The translations under genes and the position numbers were made by a program. This document shows, piece by piece, positions 1 through 8,058 of a stretch of 64,000 bases of DNA. This DNA is from an uncultured Roseobacter sp. (GTDB lineage: Bacteria; Pseudomonadota; Alphaproteobacteria; Rhodobacterales; Rhodobacteraceae). A model generated the notes under the pieces. It did no database searches. It worked only from the letters and a program-made list of their open reading frames with translations, and was not told the origin of the DNA. Numbering within the stretch: position 1 is the stretch's first letter; every line of letters starts with the position of its first letter. Location of the stretch: the NCBI RefSeq assembly GCF_947492555.1, contig NZ_CANLNE010000003.1, positions 434,001 to 498,000 of the forward strand, read 5' to 3'.

Positions 1-1
1 G

Positions 2-673
2 TCAGATTGCGTCCCGATGATCATTCCATCTGACCCGGATTATGTGTCCATCAATGATCTGCTGGAGACATGCGACGGTTTCCTGTTGACCGGCGGGCGC
101 CCGAATGTGCATCCCGAGGAATATGGGGAAGAGGCAACGGAGGCGCATGGCGATTTCGACCGTGCCCGTGATGCGATTGCCTTGCCTCTGGTGCGGGCCT
201 GCGTTGAGCGCGGTCAGCCGTTTCTGGGCATTTGCCGCGGGTTTCAGGAAGTGAACGTGGCGATGGGCGGCTCTCTGCATCCCGAGATCAGGGATTTGCC
301 GGGGCGGATGAACCACCGCATGCCGCCTGACGGGACTCTGCAGGAAAAGTTCGAGAACCGACATACTGTTTCCTTTACCAAGGGGGGCGTCTTTCATCGT
401 TTGATGGGCGCGCAGGAGGTAGTTACCAATACTCTGCACGGGCAGGGGATCAAGGTCGCCGGACCGCGGGTGGTTGTCGACGGGGTTGCACCCGACAACA
501 CGCCGGAGGCGATTTTCATCAAGGACGCTCCGGGGTTCACTCTGGCGGTTCAGTGGCACCCTGAGTACGAAGCAGCCAAGGACCCGGTGTCGCAGCCGCT
601 GTTCTCAGCCTTTGGCCGTGCGGCGCGTGCGTGGTCGAATGGACGTAAGCTCACGCCCGCTCAGGTCGCTTAG
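2..673 (+). CDS. Gamma-glutamyl-GABA hydrolase-like class I glutamine amidotransferase (5' partial)
   Basis: The open frame runs in from the window edge, so the N-terminus is missing and 223 residues are visible. The nucleophile elbow GICRGFQ carries the catalytic Cys, and VQWHPEYE carries the catalytic His and Glu. This is the Peptidase_C26/PuuD arrangement. Such enzymes hydrolyse gamma-glutamyl amides, for example gamma-glutamyl-GABA in putrescine breakdown. The TGGRPNVHPEEYGEE segment is typical of the family. No polyamine genes are visible downstream, so the substrate is inferred from family only. The next gene is convergent and overlaps its last bases. Confidence 0.88.
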   Translation, partial: SDCVPMIIPSDPDYVSINDLLETCDGFLLTGGRPNVHPEEYGEEATEAHGDFDRARDAIALPLVRACVERGQPFLGICRGFQEVNVAMGGSLHPEIRDLPGRMNHRMPPDGTLQEKFENRHTVSFTKGGVFHRLMGAQEVVTNTLHGQGIKVAGPRVVVDGVAPDNTPEAIFIKDAPGFTLAVQWHPEYEAAKDPVSQPLFSAFGRAARAWSNGRKLTPAQVA

Positions 674-1218
674 GCGTCGGCGGGCGTTATTGTCTTGAGG
701 CCCATCGTGCTGAAGCGCACGGGTTGCGACGCATTCTCACTTGCATTTGATGTGGCCAATTCCCGGTGCAGCGACGTCCAGCTCCAGTCCGACGGCCGGT
801 CCACGAGACCTGCCTGAACCGGGGCTGTGTGAATCAGCGTGCGGTGCAAGGCAAGATCATGTGCAGAGCGGATGCGGTGTTCCCAGAAGCGGCGCTGCCA
901 TATCCCTTTTTCGCTGCGTTTGAATTGTGTCGCTGTACGACCGGGTGGCTCCGGAAGTGCGCGTGAGAACCGCGATTTGAGAAAACTCCACCGCGTACTG
1001 AAATCCGCATCGCCCTCCGGCAGCGTCCAGAGGGTATGGATCGCGGCAGGCAGGATCACGATTGCGTCGATTGCGAAGGGGTAGCGCGTGATGGTCTCTC
1101 GCACACAGCGCCGCAGTAAGTCGACCTCATCCGTCAGCAAGGTGCTGCGGCTGTCTGCTAGGCGCGCGGTGAAGAAATACGTGGCGCCGGGTGTTTGGGA
1201 CCGGATGTATTTGGACAT
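670..1218 (-). CDS. REP-associated tyrosine transposase (RAYT)-like protein with lost catalytic residues
   Basis: This 182-residue protein has the layout of Y1/HUH RAYT proteins: GATYFFTARL at the N-terminus, then LWTLPEGDAD, WQRRFWEHRIR, an I-H-x-x-P-V-x-x-G-L-V segment, and DWSWTSLHR. At the metal-binding site, where relatives read P-D-H-x-H, this copy reads P-A-A-I-H, so the first HUH His is Ala. The Y-I-x-x-N-P-V motif that carries the catalytic Tyr reads L-I-H-T-A-P-V, so Tyr and Asn are also replaced. The frame is uninterrupted. A pair of inverted REP-like repeats lies 44 bases upstream, as is usual for RAYT genes. It is therefore either a recently decayed or a domesticated DNA-binding copy. 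Family assignment is firm and inactivity is inferred. Confidence 0.85.
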   Translation of the reverse strand: MSKYIRSQTPGATYFFTARLADSRSTLLTDEVDLLRRCVRETITRYPFAIDAIVILPAAIHTLWTLPEGDADFSTRWSFLKSRFSRALPEPPGRTATQFKRSEKGIWQRRFWEHRIRSAHDLALHRTLIHTAPVQAGLVDRPSDWSWTSLHRELATSNASENASQPVRFSTMGLKTITPADA

Positions 1219-1261
1219 AGGGCAAGCGTATCAACCCTATGGTTAAGAAATCCCAAACAAA

Positions 1262-1288
1262 GGTGGCCTGAAAGCCCACCTTACCTGC
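1262..1288 (-). repeat. REP-like element, copy A
   Basis: The element reads GGTGGCCTGAAAGCCCACC followed by TTACCTGC. It is an imperfect palindrome that pairs GGTGG(C/G) with GCCCACC around a short loop. It is nearly the reverse complement of copy B 21 bases further on, and related copies occur at 6317 and 15281. It lies just upstream of the RAYT-like gene. Confidence 0.75.
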
Positions 1289-1309
1289 TGGGCGCACCGG
1301 TTGAGATAG

Positions 1310-1335
1310 GCAGGTAGGGTGGGCTTTAGGCCACC
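1310..1335 (+). repeat. REP-like element, copy B
   Basis: GCAGGTAGGGTGGGC followed by TTTAGGCCACC lies in inverted orientation to copy A, so the two form a BIME-like pair. It sits directly after the stop codon of the leftward SDR gene, where it could also act as a hairpin at the transcript end. Confidence 0.75.
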
Positions 1336-1338
1336 CGG

Positions 1339-2091
1339 CTACATTTGCCCGCCGGCGATTTCAATCGCTTGTCCGTTGACGCTTTCCGATCCCGGCGATA
1401 CCAGCCAGCGCACTGCGGCGGCCACCTCCTCGGGGGAAATCAACCGGTTATGACGGTTGGCGGAGATCATCATGGCGCGCGCCTTTTCTTCACTCACGCT
1501 CGCGCGTTTCGCGATGGAAGAAGTGTTGCGTGCGATGATCGGCGTGTCCACATAGGCGGGGCACAGGGCGTTGAACGTGATGGGTTTGCCCAAGTAGTCC
1601 TCGCTCAGCGCGCGAATGAGACCTATCATCCCGTGTTTCGACGCCGTGTAGCAAGACGCCCCCTGCAATCCGCGGAGCCCGGCAATCGAGGATACTGCAA
1701 TCACCCGGCCCCAGTCTGTCGTGCGCATGGAGGCCAGAGCTTCCCGGATGGTCAGGAAGGCACCGTCGAGATTGGTGGACATCATGTCGCGCCAGAATGC
1801 CAGATCGGTTTTGTGCAGGGCGCGACCCTCGGCGATCCCGGCGTTGGCCACGCATATCTGTACCGGTCCGCGCGCAGCGACTGCAGCGCTGATGGTCTCC
1901 ACCACCTGGGCCTCGTCCCGCACGTCCATGGCCATGCCGAAAATCCCGTGACCGGCCACCTCGTCCAGAACCGCCTGCCGTCTGCCGGTGATCGTGACTT
2001 GGCATCCTTCTGCCGCCAACATCTTGGCGATCGCCAGACCGATCCCCGTACCACCGCCCGTGACCAATGCGTGTTTCCCTGCAAGCGTCAT
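1339..2091 (-). CDS. Short-chain dehydrogenase/reductase (SDR family)
   Basis: A 250-residue classical SDR. The N-terminal TGGGTGIG binds the dinucleotide. NAGI follows at about residue 84, then the catalytic Ser in VSSIAG, Y-x-x-x-K in YTASKHG, and a C-terminal GQAIEIAGG. Length and motifs resemble 3-hydroxybutyrate or 3-oxoacyl-ACP type reductases, and FNALCPAYVDTPI is seen in hydroxybutyrate dehydrogenase relatives. The substrate cannot be set from sequence. It appears to be transcribed alone, toward the RAYT-like gene, and divergent from the VOC gene. Confidence 0.9.
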   Translation of the reverse strand: MTLAGKHALVTGGGTGIGLAIAKMLAAEGCQVTITGRRQAVLDEVAGHGIFGMAMDVRDEAQVVETISAAVAARGPVQICVANAGIAEGRALHKTDLAFWRDMMSTNLDGAFLTIREALASMRTTDWGRVIAVSSIAGLRGLQGASCYTASKHGMIGLIRALSEDYLGKPITFNALCPAYVDTPIIARNTSSIAKRASVSEEKARAMMISANRHNRLISPEEVAAAVRWLVSPGSESVNGQAIEIAGGQM

Positions 2092-2220
2092 CCCGTCTCT
2101 TTCCTTGTGCCACCTCTGATCAGCTTAGCTGCGGCACGGGGCAGCACAAGGGCGGCGGGTGATTGTCTTGGACGCAGCATCGGCGTAATCTGTCTCTGTC
2201 CAATGTGATTGGAGGGGCTC

Positions 2221-2601
2221 ATGCAGCGCATTACAGGGTTTGGTGGCTTCTTTTTTCGTGCCGAAAATCCCGAAAACCTGGCGGCATGGTATGCGCGCCA
2301 TTTCGGAATTTTAGAAGTGCCCAAGGACTACGAAACGCCGGTCTGGACGCAAGATCAGGGGCCTACCGTTTTTGCGCCCTTTGCTCAGGACACGACATAC
2401 TTCGGCAATTCTGAAAAGCGGTGGATGCTGAATTTCCGCGTCGATGATCTCGATGCGATGGTTGCCCAATTGCGCGATGCAGGTGAAGAGGTGGAAATGC
2501 ACCCTGAAGAACTGCCTAACGGACGTTTTGCGCGGGTCTACGATCCGGAGGGAAACCCGATCGAGCTTTGGCAGCCGCAAGAGGTCGAAACCAAAGTATG
2601 A
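2221..2601 (+). CDS. VOC/glyoxalase superfamily protein
   Basis: The 126-residue protein forms a single vicinal-oxygen-chelate domain. It starts GFGGFFFRAENPENLAAWY and ends RVYDPEGNPIELWQP, which carries the usual C-terminal metal-ligand Glu. I chose the ATG at 2221 because GGAGGGG lies just before it; a TTG four codons upstream would overlap this site. The family includes glyoxalase I, dioxygenases and resistance proteins, so function is open. The stop overlaps the next start (ATGA), so the pair is probably co-translated. Confidence 0.85.
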   Translation: MQRITGFGGFFFRAENPENLAAWYARHFGILEVPKDYETPVWTQDQGPTVFAPFAQDTTYFGNSEKRWMLNFRVDDLDAMVAQLRDAGEEVEMHPEELPNGRFARVYDPEGNPIELWQPQEVETKV

Positions 2602-3047
2602 AATGGCTTGATCTGCCGCCAGTCTGGCTGGTCTGCTTTGCAGTGCTGGCCTGGCTCCAGAGCCAGTATTTCTCGTTCGGCCTGAGCCTTACGCATCCTG
2701 TCACCCTGCTTCTGGCCGGGCTTCTTGTCGGTGCGGGCATCGTGCTGACCTTGCTGGCGGTGATGGAGTTCCGGCGTCACAAAACCACGATCATCCCCCA
2801 TGAAACCCCGGACAGTCTGATCCAGTCCGGGGTGTTTGGCCGCTCGCGCAACCCGATTTATCTGGCCGATGTGCTGATCCTCGCAGGGCTTTGCCTCTGG
2901 TGGGACGCCATACTTGCGCTGGCGCTTGTGCCCATTCTGGTCTGGGTGCTGGAAAGGCGCTTCATCGTGCCTGAGGAGAACAGGATGCGCCGCGTCTTTC
3001 GGGTTGACTTTGCACGATATGAGCAAAAAGTGCGCAGGTGGCTCTGA
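2598..3047 (+). CDS. Isoprenylcysteine methyltransferase-like integral membrane protein
   Basis: 149 residues with about four membrane segments. The central GVFGRSRNPIYLADV matches the SAM-binding region of the ICMT/phospholipid-methyltransferase (PEMT/NnrU-like) group. A C-terminal E-E-x-x-M/L-x-x-x-F-x-x-x-(Y) type stretch (EENRMRRVF, then FARYEQKVRRWL) also fits. Members methylate isoprenylcysteine, phospholipids or small thiols; the substrate here is unknown. It overlaps the VOC gene by four bases and is followed by about 120 bases before pntA. Confidence 0.75.
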   Translation: MKWLDLPPVWLVCFAVLAWLQSQYFSFGLSLTHPVTLLLAGLLVGAGIVLTLLAVMEFRRHKTTIIPHETPDSLIQSGVFGRSRNPIYLADVLILAGLCLWWDAILALALVPILVWVLERRFIVPEENRMRRVFRVDFARYEQKVRRWL

Positions 3048-3171
3048 TTTCTTTGCGTTTATTGCGCGACCCTCTGGGCCAAGTGCTTGTACCTCGCCGC
3101 AGCGCGCGGTAGTGGACAAATTACCTTTGCGCGTGATCGCGCCGAAACGAACCAGAACGGGGGAGCTTCAG

Positions 3172-4746
3172 TTGAAGATCGGGACACCAAAAGAGATTTT
3201 TGAAGGCGAAGCACGGGTGGCCATGACGCCCGAGAGCGCCGCCCAGCTTCAGAAATTGGGTCATGAGTGCATCATCGAGACAGGCGCTGGGGCGAAGGCC
3301 GGGTTTGCAGATGCCGACTACAAGGCCGCGGGCGTGGAGATTGCCAAAACGGCCGCCGCGCTCTGGAAGGCCGCGGATGTGGTCGCCAAGGTACGGGTGC
3401 CCGATGAGACGGAGATGAAGCGCCTGCGTGCAGATCAGACGCTGATTTCCTTCTTCAGCCCGGTGGCGGATGAAGCCAAGATGAAGCAGGCCGCCAAAAA
3501 GGGCGCAACAGTCGTCGCGATGGAAATGATCCCGCGCATCAGCCGCGCCCAGAAGATGGATGCGCTCAGCTCCATGGCCAATATTGCCGGCTACCGTGCG
3601 GTGATTGAGGCGGGCAACAACTTTGGCCGCTTCTTCACCGGTCAGATTACGGCGGCGGGCAAGGTGCCCCCTGCAAAGGTTCTGGTGGTCGGCGCCGGTG
3701 TGGCCGGTCTGGCGGCCATTGGTACCTCAACCTCGTTGGGCGCGATCACGCTGGCCTTTGACGTGCGGCCGGAGGTGGCCGAGCAGGTTGAATCCATGGG
3801 CGCTGAATTTGTCTATCTCGATTTCGAGGAAGAGCAGCAGGATGGCTCCGCCTCGGGCGGTTATGCCTCCGTGTCTTCGCCGGAGTTCCGCGAGGCGCAG
3901 CTGGCCAAGTTCCGGGAACTGGCGCCGGACGTCGATATCGTGATCACCACGGCGCTGATCCCGAACCGCGAAGCGCCGGAGCTCTGGACCGAGGACATGG
4001 TTGCTTCCATGAAGCCGGGGTCGGTCATCGTGGACCTCGCCGCAGAGAAAGGCGGTAACTGCAAGCTGACCGTCGCGGATGAGAAAATCGTGACCGACAA
4101 TGGCGTCACGATCATCGGCTATACCGATTTCCCCAGCCGCATGGGCACGCAGGCATCAAGCCTTTATGCCACGAACATCCGGCATCTTATGACCGATCTG
4201 ACGCCGGAAAAGGACGGCGTGATCAACCACGACATGGAAGATGACGTGATCCGGGGCGCCACGATTACCCATGCCAAGGAGGTCACCTTCCCGCCGCCGC
4301 CGCCCAAGGTTGCCGCGATTGCGGCAGCGCCCAAGAAAGAGGCGCCGAAGGAATTGACGGCGGAAGAGAAGCGCGCCCAAGAGGTGGCCGCGTTCAAGAA
4401 ACAGACACAGACGCAGGTCGGTCTGCTGGCCATCGGCGGCGCGTTGGTGCTGGCGGTGGGTCTGGTGGCCCCGGCGAGCTTCATGCAGCATTTCATCGTC
4501 TTTGTGCTGTCGGTCTTTATCGGCTTCCAGGTCATCTGGGGTGTGGCGCATTCGCTGCATACGCCGCTGATGGCGGTCACGAATGCGATCTCGTCTATCA
4601 TCATTCTGGGCGCGCTCATCCAGATTGGGTCAAGCTCGATGTTGATCACGCTGCTGGCCGCGCTTGCGGTCTTCATGGCGTCGATCAACATATTTGGCGG
4701 CTTCCTCGTGACACGGCGCATGCTCGCCATGTTCCAGAAATCGTAA
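3172..4746 (+). CDS. pntA: NAD(P) transhydrogenase, alpha subunit (fused dI plus membrane part)
   Basis: The enzyme couples proton re-entry to hydride transfer from NADH to NADP+, supplying NADPH. The 524-residue product has the NAD(H)-binding dI domain (KIGTPKEIFEGEARVAMTP at the start, the dinucleotide loop GAGVAG near residue 174, GYTDFPSRM near 320). An Ala/Pro/Glu-rich linker follows, then about four membrane helices from residue 415. This is the fused E. coli-type alpha subunit, whereas some alphaproteobacteria split it into PntAA and PntAB. The start is TTG at 3172, seven bases after GGGGGAG; the frame is open further upstream but no other start has a good site. pntB follows 14 bases later. 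Confidence 0.96.
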   Translation: MKIGTPKEIFEGEARVAMTPESAAQLQKLGHECIIETGAGAKAGFADADYKAAGVEIAKTAAALWKAADVVAKVRVPDETEMKRLRADQTLISFFSPVADEAKMKQAAKKGATVVAMEMIPRISRAQKMDALSSMANIAGYRAVIEAGNNFGRFFTGQITAAGKVPPAKVLVVGAGVAGLAAIGTSTSLGAITLAFDVRPEVAEQVESMGAEFVYLDFEEEQQDGSASGGYASVSSPEFREAQLAKFRELAPDVDIVITTALIPNREAPELWTEDMVASMKPGSVIVDLAAEKGGNCKLTVADEKIVTDNGVTIIGYTDFPSRMGTQASSLYATNIRHLMTDLTPEKDGVINHDMEDDVIRGATITHAKEVTFPPPPPKVAAIAAAPKKEAPKELTAEEKRAQEVAAFKKQTQTQVGLLAIGGALVLAVGLVAPASFMQHFIVFVLSVFIGFQVIWGVAHSLHTPLMAVTNAISSIIILGALIQIGSSSMLITLLAALAVFMASINIFGGFLVTRRMLAMFQKS

Positions 4747-4760
4747 GGGGTTAGGGGACA

Positions 4761-6257
4761 ATGGAATACGGATTTACGATTGCGGCCTATGCGGTCGCGG
4801 CAGTTCTCTTCATCCTCAGCCTGGGCGGATTGAGCGGGCAGGAAAGTGCGAAACGCGCGGTCTGGTACGGGATTGCCGGGATGGCGATTGCGGTTCTGGC
4901 CACGCTGATTGGGCCCGGTTGGGGCCTGTCTGGTGTCTCGATCATCCTGATCGGTCTGGGGGCGGCGGTTGGCTATCAGCTGGCCACCAAAGTGCAGATG
5001 ACGCAGATGCCGGAACTGGTGGCGATCATGCACAGCCTGGTGGGGCTTGCAGCGGTGTTCGTCGGTTTCAACGCGGACATCATGATCAACAATATGAGCG
5101 CGCTCTTTGTTGAAAACGGCGGTGTTCTGGGCGCGGTGGCCGCCGATGGTTATACGGCCGTGGGCCTGCCCAAGGACATCTATGAGGGGCTGTCGTCCTT
5201 CGGTCAGCTGATTGCCAAGAAGACCTCCGTAGAGATCAACATCTTGCGCATTGAATTGGTGCTGGGCATCTGGATCGGGGCGGTAACCTTTACCGGGTCC
5301 GTGATTGCCTATGGCAAGCTGGCGGGCAAGGTGGATACATCCGCCAACAAGCTGCCCGGTGGACACTTGCTGAACGCGGGCGCTGCGGTGCTGTCGTTGC
5401 TCTTTACGATCATGTATCTGAGCGGGGCGGGCAGCTGGACACTGGTCCTGCTGACACTACTGGCGCTGTTCATCGGCTACCATCTGATCATGGGGATCGG
5501 CGGCGCGGATATGCCGGTCGTGGTTTCCATGCTGAACAGCTATTCCGGCTGGGCGGCGGCGGCGATTGGTTTCAGCTTGGGCAATGATCTTCTGATCGTT
5601 GTGGGCGCTCTGGTGGGTTCGTCCGGTGCGATCCTGAGCTACATCATGTGCAAGGCGATGAACCGCTCCTTCGTATCTGTGATCCTCGGGGGCTTTGGCG
5701 GCCCGGCGGGCGAGCAGATGGCCGTGGAGGGCGAGCAGGTGGCGATTGAGGCCGATGGCGTGGCCACGGCGTTGAACGAGGCGGAGTCTGTCATCATCAT
5801 CCCCGGCTACGGGATGGCGGTGGCCCAGGCGCAGCAGGCCGTGAGCGAGCTGGTCAAGAAGCTGCGCGCCAAGGGCAAGAATGTGCGCTTTGCCATTCAC
5901 CCGGTTGCGGGGCGTTTGCCGGGGCATATGAACGTGCTGCTGGCCGAGGCGAAGGTGCCTTATGACATCGTTATGGAAATGGATGAGATCAACGAGGACT
6001 TTCCGGAGACGGATGTGGCCATCGTGATTGGGTCCAATGACATCGTGAACCCGGCAGCCCAGGACGATCCGAACTCGCCCATTGCGGGCATGCCGGTGCT
6101 GGAGTGCTGGAAGGCCAAGCAGGTGTTTGTCTCCAAGCGCGGACAGGGCACCGGGTATTCGGGCATCGAGAACCCGCTGTTCTTCAAGGAGAATACGCGG
6201 ATGTTCTACGGAGATGCCAAGGCATCGCTCGACAAGCTGTTGCCGATGATCGACTGA
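4761..6257 (+). CDS. pntB: NAD(P) transhydrogenase, beta subunit
   Basis: The 498-residue partner of PntA has an N-terminal domain of about eight or nine membrane helices (residues 1-310) that forms the proton channel. Its dIII domain binds NADP(H) through [10 protein letters not shown] near residue 350 and [10 protein letters not shown] near 420. Full length for the family. A GGGG-type ribosome site precedes the ATG. Transcription ends at a strong hairpin with a T-run at 6279-6308. Confidence 0.97.
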   Translation: MEYGFTIAAYAVAAVLFILSLGGLSGQESAKRAVWYGIAGMAIAVLATLIGPGWGLSGVSIILIGLGAAVGYQLATKVQMTQMPELVAIMHSLVGLAAVFVGFNADIMINNMSALFVENGGVLGAVAADGYTAVGLPKDIYEGLSSFGQLIAKKTSVEINILRIELVLGIWIGAVTFTGSVIAYGKLAGKVDTSANKLPGGHLLNAGAAVLSLLFTIMYLSGAGSWTLVLLTLLALFIGYHLIMGIGGADMPVVVSMLNSYSGWAAAAIGFSLGNDLLIVVGALVGSSGAILSYIMCKAMNRSFVSVILGGFGGPAGEQMAVEGEQVAIEADGVATALNEAESVIIIPGYGMAVAQAQQAVSELVKKLRAKGKNVRFAIHPVAGRLPGHMNVLLAEAKVPYDIVMEMDEINEDFPETDVAIVIGSNDIVNPAAQDDPNSPIAGMPVLECWKAKQVFVSKRGQGTGYSGIENPLFFKENTRMFYGDAKASLDKLLPMID

Positions 6258-6278
6258 GCAGAGGTAAAATTTACTGGA

Positions 6279-6308
6279 AAACGCCGTCCCGAGGGGCGGC
6301 GTTTTTTT
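6279..6308 (+). terminator. Rho-independent terminator after pntB
   Basis: AACGCCGTCCC, loop GAG, GGGCGGCGT, then seven further T residues. It is a GC-rich stem with a U-tail, 22 bases after the pntB stop codon. Confidence 0.92.
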
Positions 6309-6316
6309 GTGGGAAA

Positions 6317-6341
6317 GGTGGCCCAAGGCCCACCCTACCTG
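6317..6341 (-). repeat. REP-like element, copy C
   Basis: GGTGGCCCAAGGCCCACC followed by CTACCTG has the same core as the elements at 1262, 1310 and 15281. Here the palindrome is tighter, with a two-base centre. It lies immediately beyond the pntB terminator. Confidence 0.7.
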
Positions 6342-6474
6342 TCGGATTGGATGGTGCCGCGCTTTGGAGAATGCTGGTGGCTTTGTGAGGTATGGATGGG
6401 GCAATTGCATCCGCCGCCCATCCATGTATACGATTGTACTCGGTTAACGCATTGAAAAATATTCATAAAATAAT

Positions 6475-6502
6475 TTGACATCGCGTGGTCGGGCATTAAG
6501 CC
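6475..6502 (+). promoter_or_regulatory. Candidate sigma-70-type promoter for the DUF3422 gene
   Basis: A consensus -35 TTGACA lies at 6475-6480, at the end of an AT-rich stretch. TAAGCC follows after 16 bases as a weak -10. It is upstream of the start at 6527. The -35 is striking and the -10 is poor. Confidence 0.4.
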
Positions 6503-6526
6503 TTGAGGGAGAAACTGGAGCGAACC

Positions 6527-7810
6527 ATGTCATCGATTTCTGATCATCCCTTGCGGTACAAACTGGCGAATGAACTGCACGCGCGGCCTTTTCCGTCAAT
6601 GACGGCACCCTGTTCTGCAGCTTATGTCGCGATCAAGCAACCTGAGGATGCTGTGAGCCGGGACCGTGCGCAGGATCTGGCGCATCTGACGGCGCTGCTG
6701 GATCGGCATGGTGCACCGCATCCGCAACCGGGGGCGACACACTATTATGGCCAGATCGGAAAATACTGGCTGAAGTGGGAGCAGCACACGGAATTCGTTA
6801 CCTATACGGCGTTTTCCGAAGGGGCGGTGGCGCGACCGTTTGATCCGGCTGAATTCGATGTCTTTCCGTCGGACTGGCTGGCGGACGCGCCGGGCCAGCG
6901 GATGACGTCCATCCTGCTCAACGTCGTGCCGCGGCCTGCGGAGGATTCTGCTGTGGCGGGGCTGTTGGATGAGTGGTTTGTCTCGGAGAGTCTGGCAGCG
7001 TCGGAGGTTCTAGACGGCGCTGCGATCATGGCCGGGGATTTCAGGATCGATCTGAACGGTCATCTGCGTTTTGCGGTTTTTGCGGGGGCGCAGACTGGCG
7101 CGCGGCGCATTGGCCGGATCGTGCAGCGTCTCTGCGAGATCGAGACGTATAAGACCATGTCCATGCTTGGGTTTGCGCGGGTGCGGGCATTGCAGCCGGG
7201 GTTGAACGAACTTGATACCAAGCTGACCGGGCTGATGGGCACGATGAGTGATGAGCGTGCGTCTGCGGAGGAGACATTGCACGATCTGCTGAGCATTTCG
7301 GCGGAGCTGGAGACACTGTCGGCGCGGTCGTCCTTTCGGTTCGGGGCGACGGGGGCCTATGAGGCGCTGGTCGATCAGAGGATCGCGGCGCTGCGCGAAG
7401 AGCGGTTCCAGGGGCGGCAGCAGTTTGGCGAGTTCATGATGCGGCGCTATGCGCCGGCGATGCGCACGGTGCATTCGGCGGAGGCGCGGCTGGAGGCCAT
7501 GTCGAGCCGGTCGATCCGGGCGTCGAACCTGCTCAGGACACGTGTGGATGTGGAGCGGTCGGCCCAGAACCAGACGCTTCTGGAGAGCATGGACAAACGG
7601 TCCGATCTGCAGCTGCGGTTGCAGCGTACGGTCGAGGGGCTGTCAGTCGTGGCGATCAGTTACTACGCGGTGTCGCTGGTAGGGTACCTGCTTTATCCGC
7701 TGACTCAGACCACGGGGTTGAGCAAGGGGATGCTGACGGCGCTGGTGACGGTGCCGGTTGTGCTGTTGGTCTGGTGGATGGTGCGGCGGCTAAGGAAGAG
7801 TGTGGAATAG
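6527..7810 (+). CDS. DUF3422 family membrane protein
   Basis: 427 residues. The HPLRYKLANELHARPFP signature near the N-terminus defines this uncharacterised proteobacterial family. A long mainly helical cytosolic part follows, with a likely coiled-coil region at about residues 280-365. Two C-terminal membrane helices are near residues 370-390 and 400-418. The ATG at 6527 is preceded by GGAG with good spacing. Its job is unknown; the topology suggests a tail-anchored or stress-related inner-membrane protein. It stands alone, and a hairpin begins at its stop codon. Confidence 0.9.
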   Translation: MSSISDHPLRYKLANELHARPFPSMTAPCSAAYVAIKQPEDAVSRDRAQDLAHLTALLDRHGAPHPQPGATHYYGQIGKYWLKWEQHTEFVTYTAFSEGAVARPFDPAEFDVFPSDWLADAPGQRMTSILLNVVPRPAEDSAVAGLLDEWFVSESLAASEVLDGAAIMAGDFRIDLNGHLRFAVFAGAQTGARRIGRIVQRLCEIETYKTMSMLGFARVRALQPGLNELDTKLTGLMGTMSDERASAEETLHDLLSISAELETLSARSSFRFGATGAYEALVDQRIAALREERFQGRQQFGEFMMRRYAPAMRTVHSAEARLEAMSSRSIRASNLLRTRVDVERSAQNQTLLESMDKRSDLQLRLQRTVEGLSVVAISYYAVSLVGYLLYPLTQTTGLSKGMLTALVTVPVVLLVWWMVRRLRKSVE

Positions 7811-7838
7811 GTCGATCTTTTCGCAGAAAAGTCGACCT
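7809..7838 (+). repeat. Stem-loop at the DUF3422 stop codon
   Basis: AGGTCGATCTTTT and AAAAGTCGACCT pair around CGCAG with one bulged base. It starts within the TAG stop. It lacks a T-run on the plus strand, so it may be a weak terminator or mRNA 3' end structure. Confidence 0.6.
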
Positions 7839-7895
7839 GTGTGGACAAGTGGGTTTGAGCCGCAAACCTGCGGTCCAGCACCCGGTTCAGTATGT

Positions 7896-7956
7896 ATGGG
7901 ACAGCGGGACGGCGCTCTTTCTCCTTGCGCGAAAGACGCCCCGCCCGCCCTCCCAT
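7896..7956. repeat. Long imperfect inverted repeat between convergent genes
   Basis: Two arms of about 26 bases pair around a nine-base centre. The outer ATGGGA/TCCCAT and inner CTCTTTC/GAAAGA(C) parts match, with a few mismatches in the GC-rich middle. No reading frame here looks real. It may be a bidirectional transcript end or a dispersed repeat. Confidence 0.55.
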
Positions 7957-8028
7957 GTCTGTTATCCGGAATTGAGACGGGGTGCCGGACTCAGCAAAAA
8001 TCCTGCGGATTTGCGCTCTGTCCGTAAG

Positions 8029-8058
8029 CGGATCCGCGGTCTACCGACCGCGGATCCG
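8029..8058 (-). repeat. Perfect 12-bp hairpin spanning the permease stop codon
   Basis: CGGATCCGCGGT and its exact complement flank CTACCG. The loop holds the leftward TAG stop, so the 5' arm encodes the last residues of the OppC-type permease. No T-run follows on the minus strand, which suggests a 3'-end stabilising hairpin or a Rho-dependent stop. Confidence 0.7.

Noticed and set aside
4164..5366. 400-residue open frame on the minus strand
   Set aside because: It lies fully opposite pntA/pntB, has no recognisable motif and a composition typical of antisense frames in high-GC genes.
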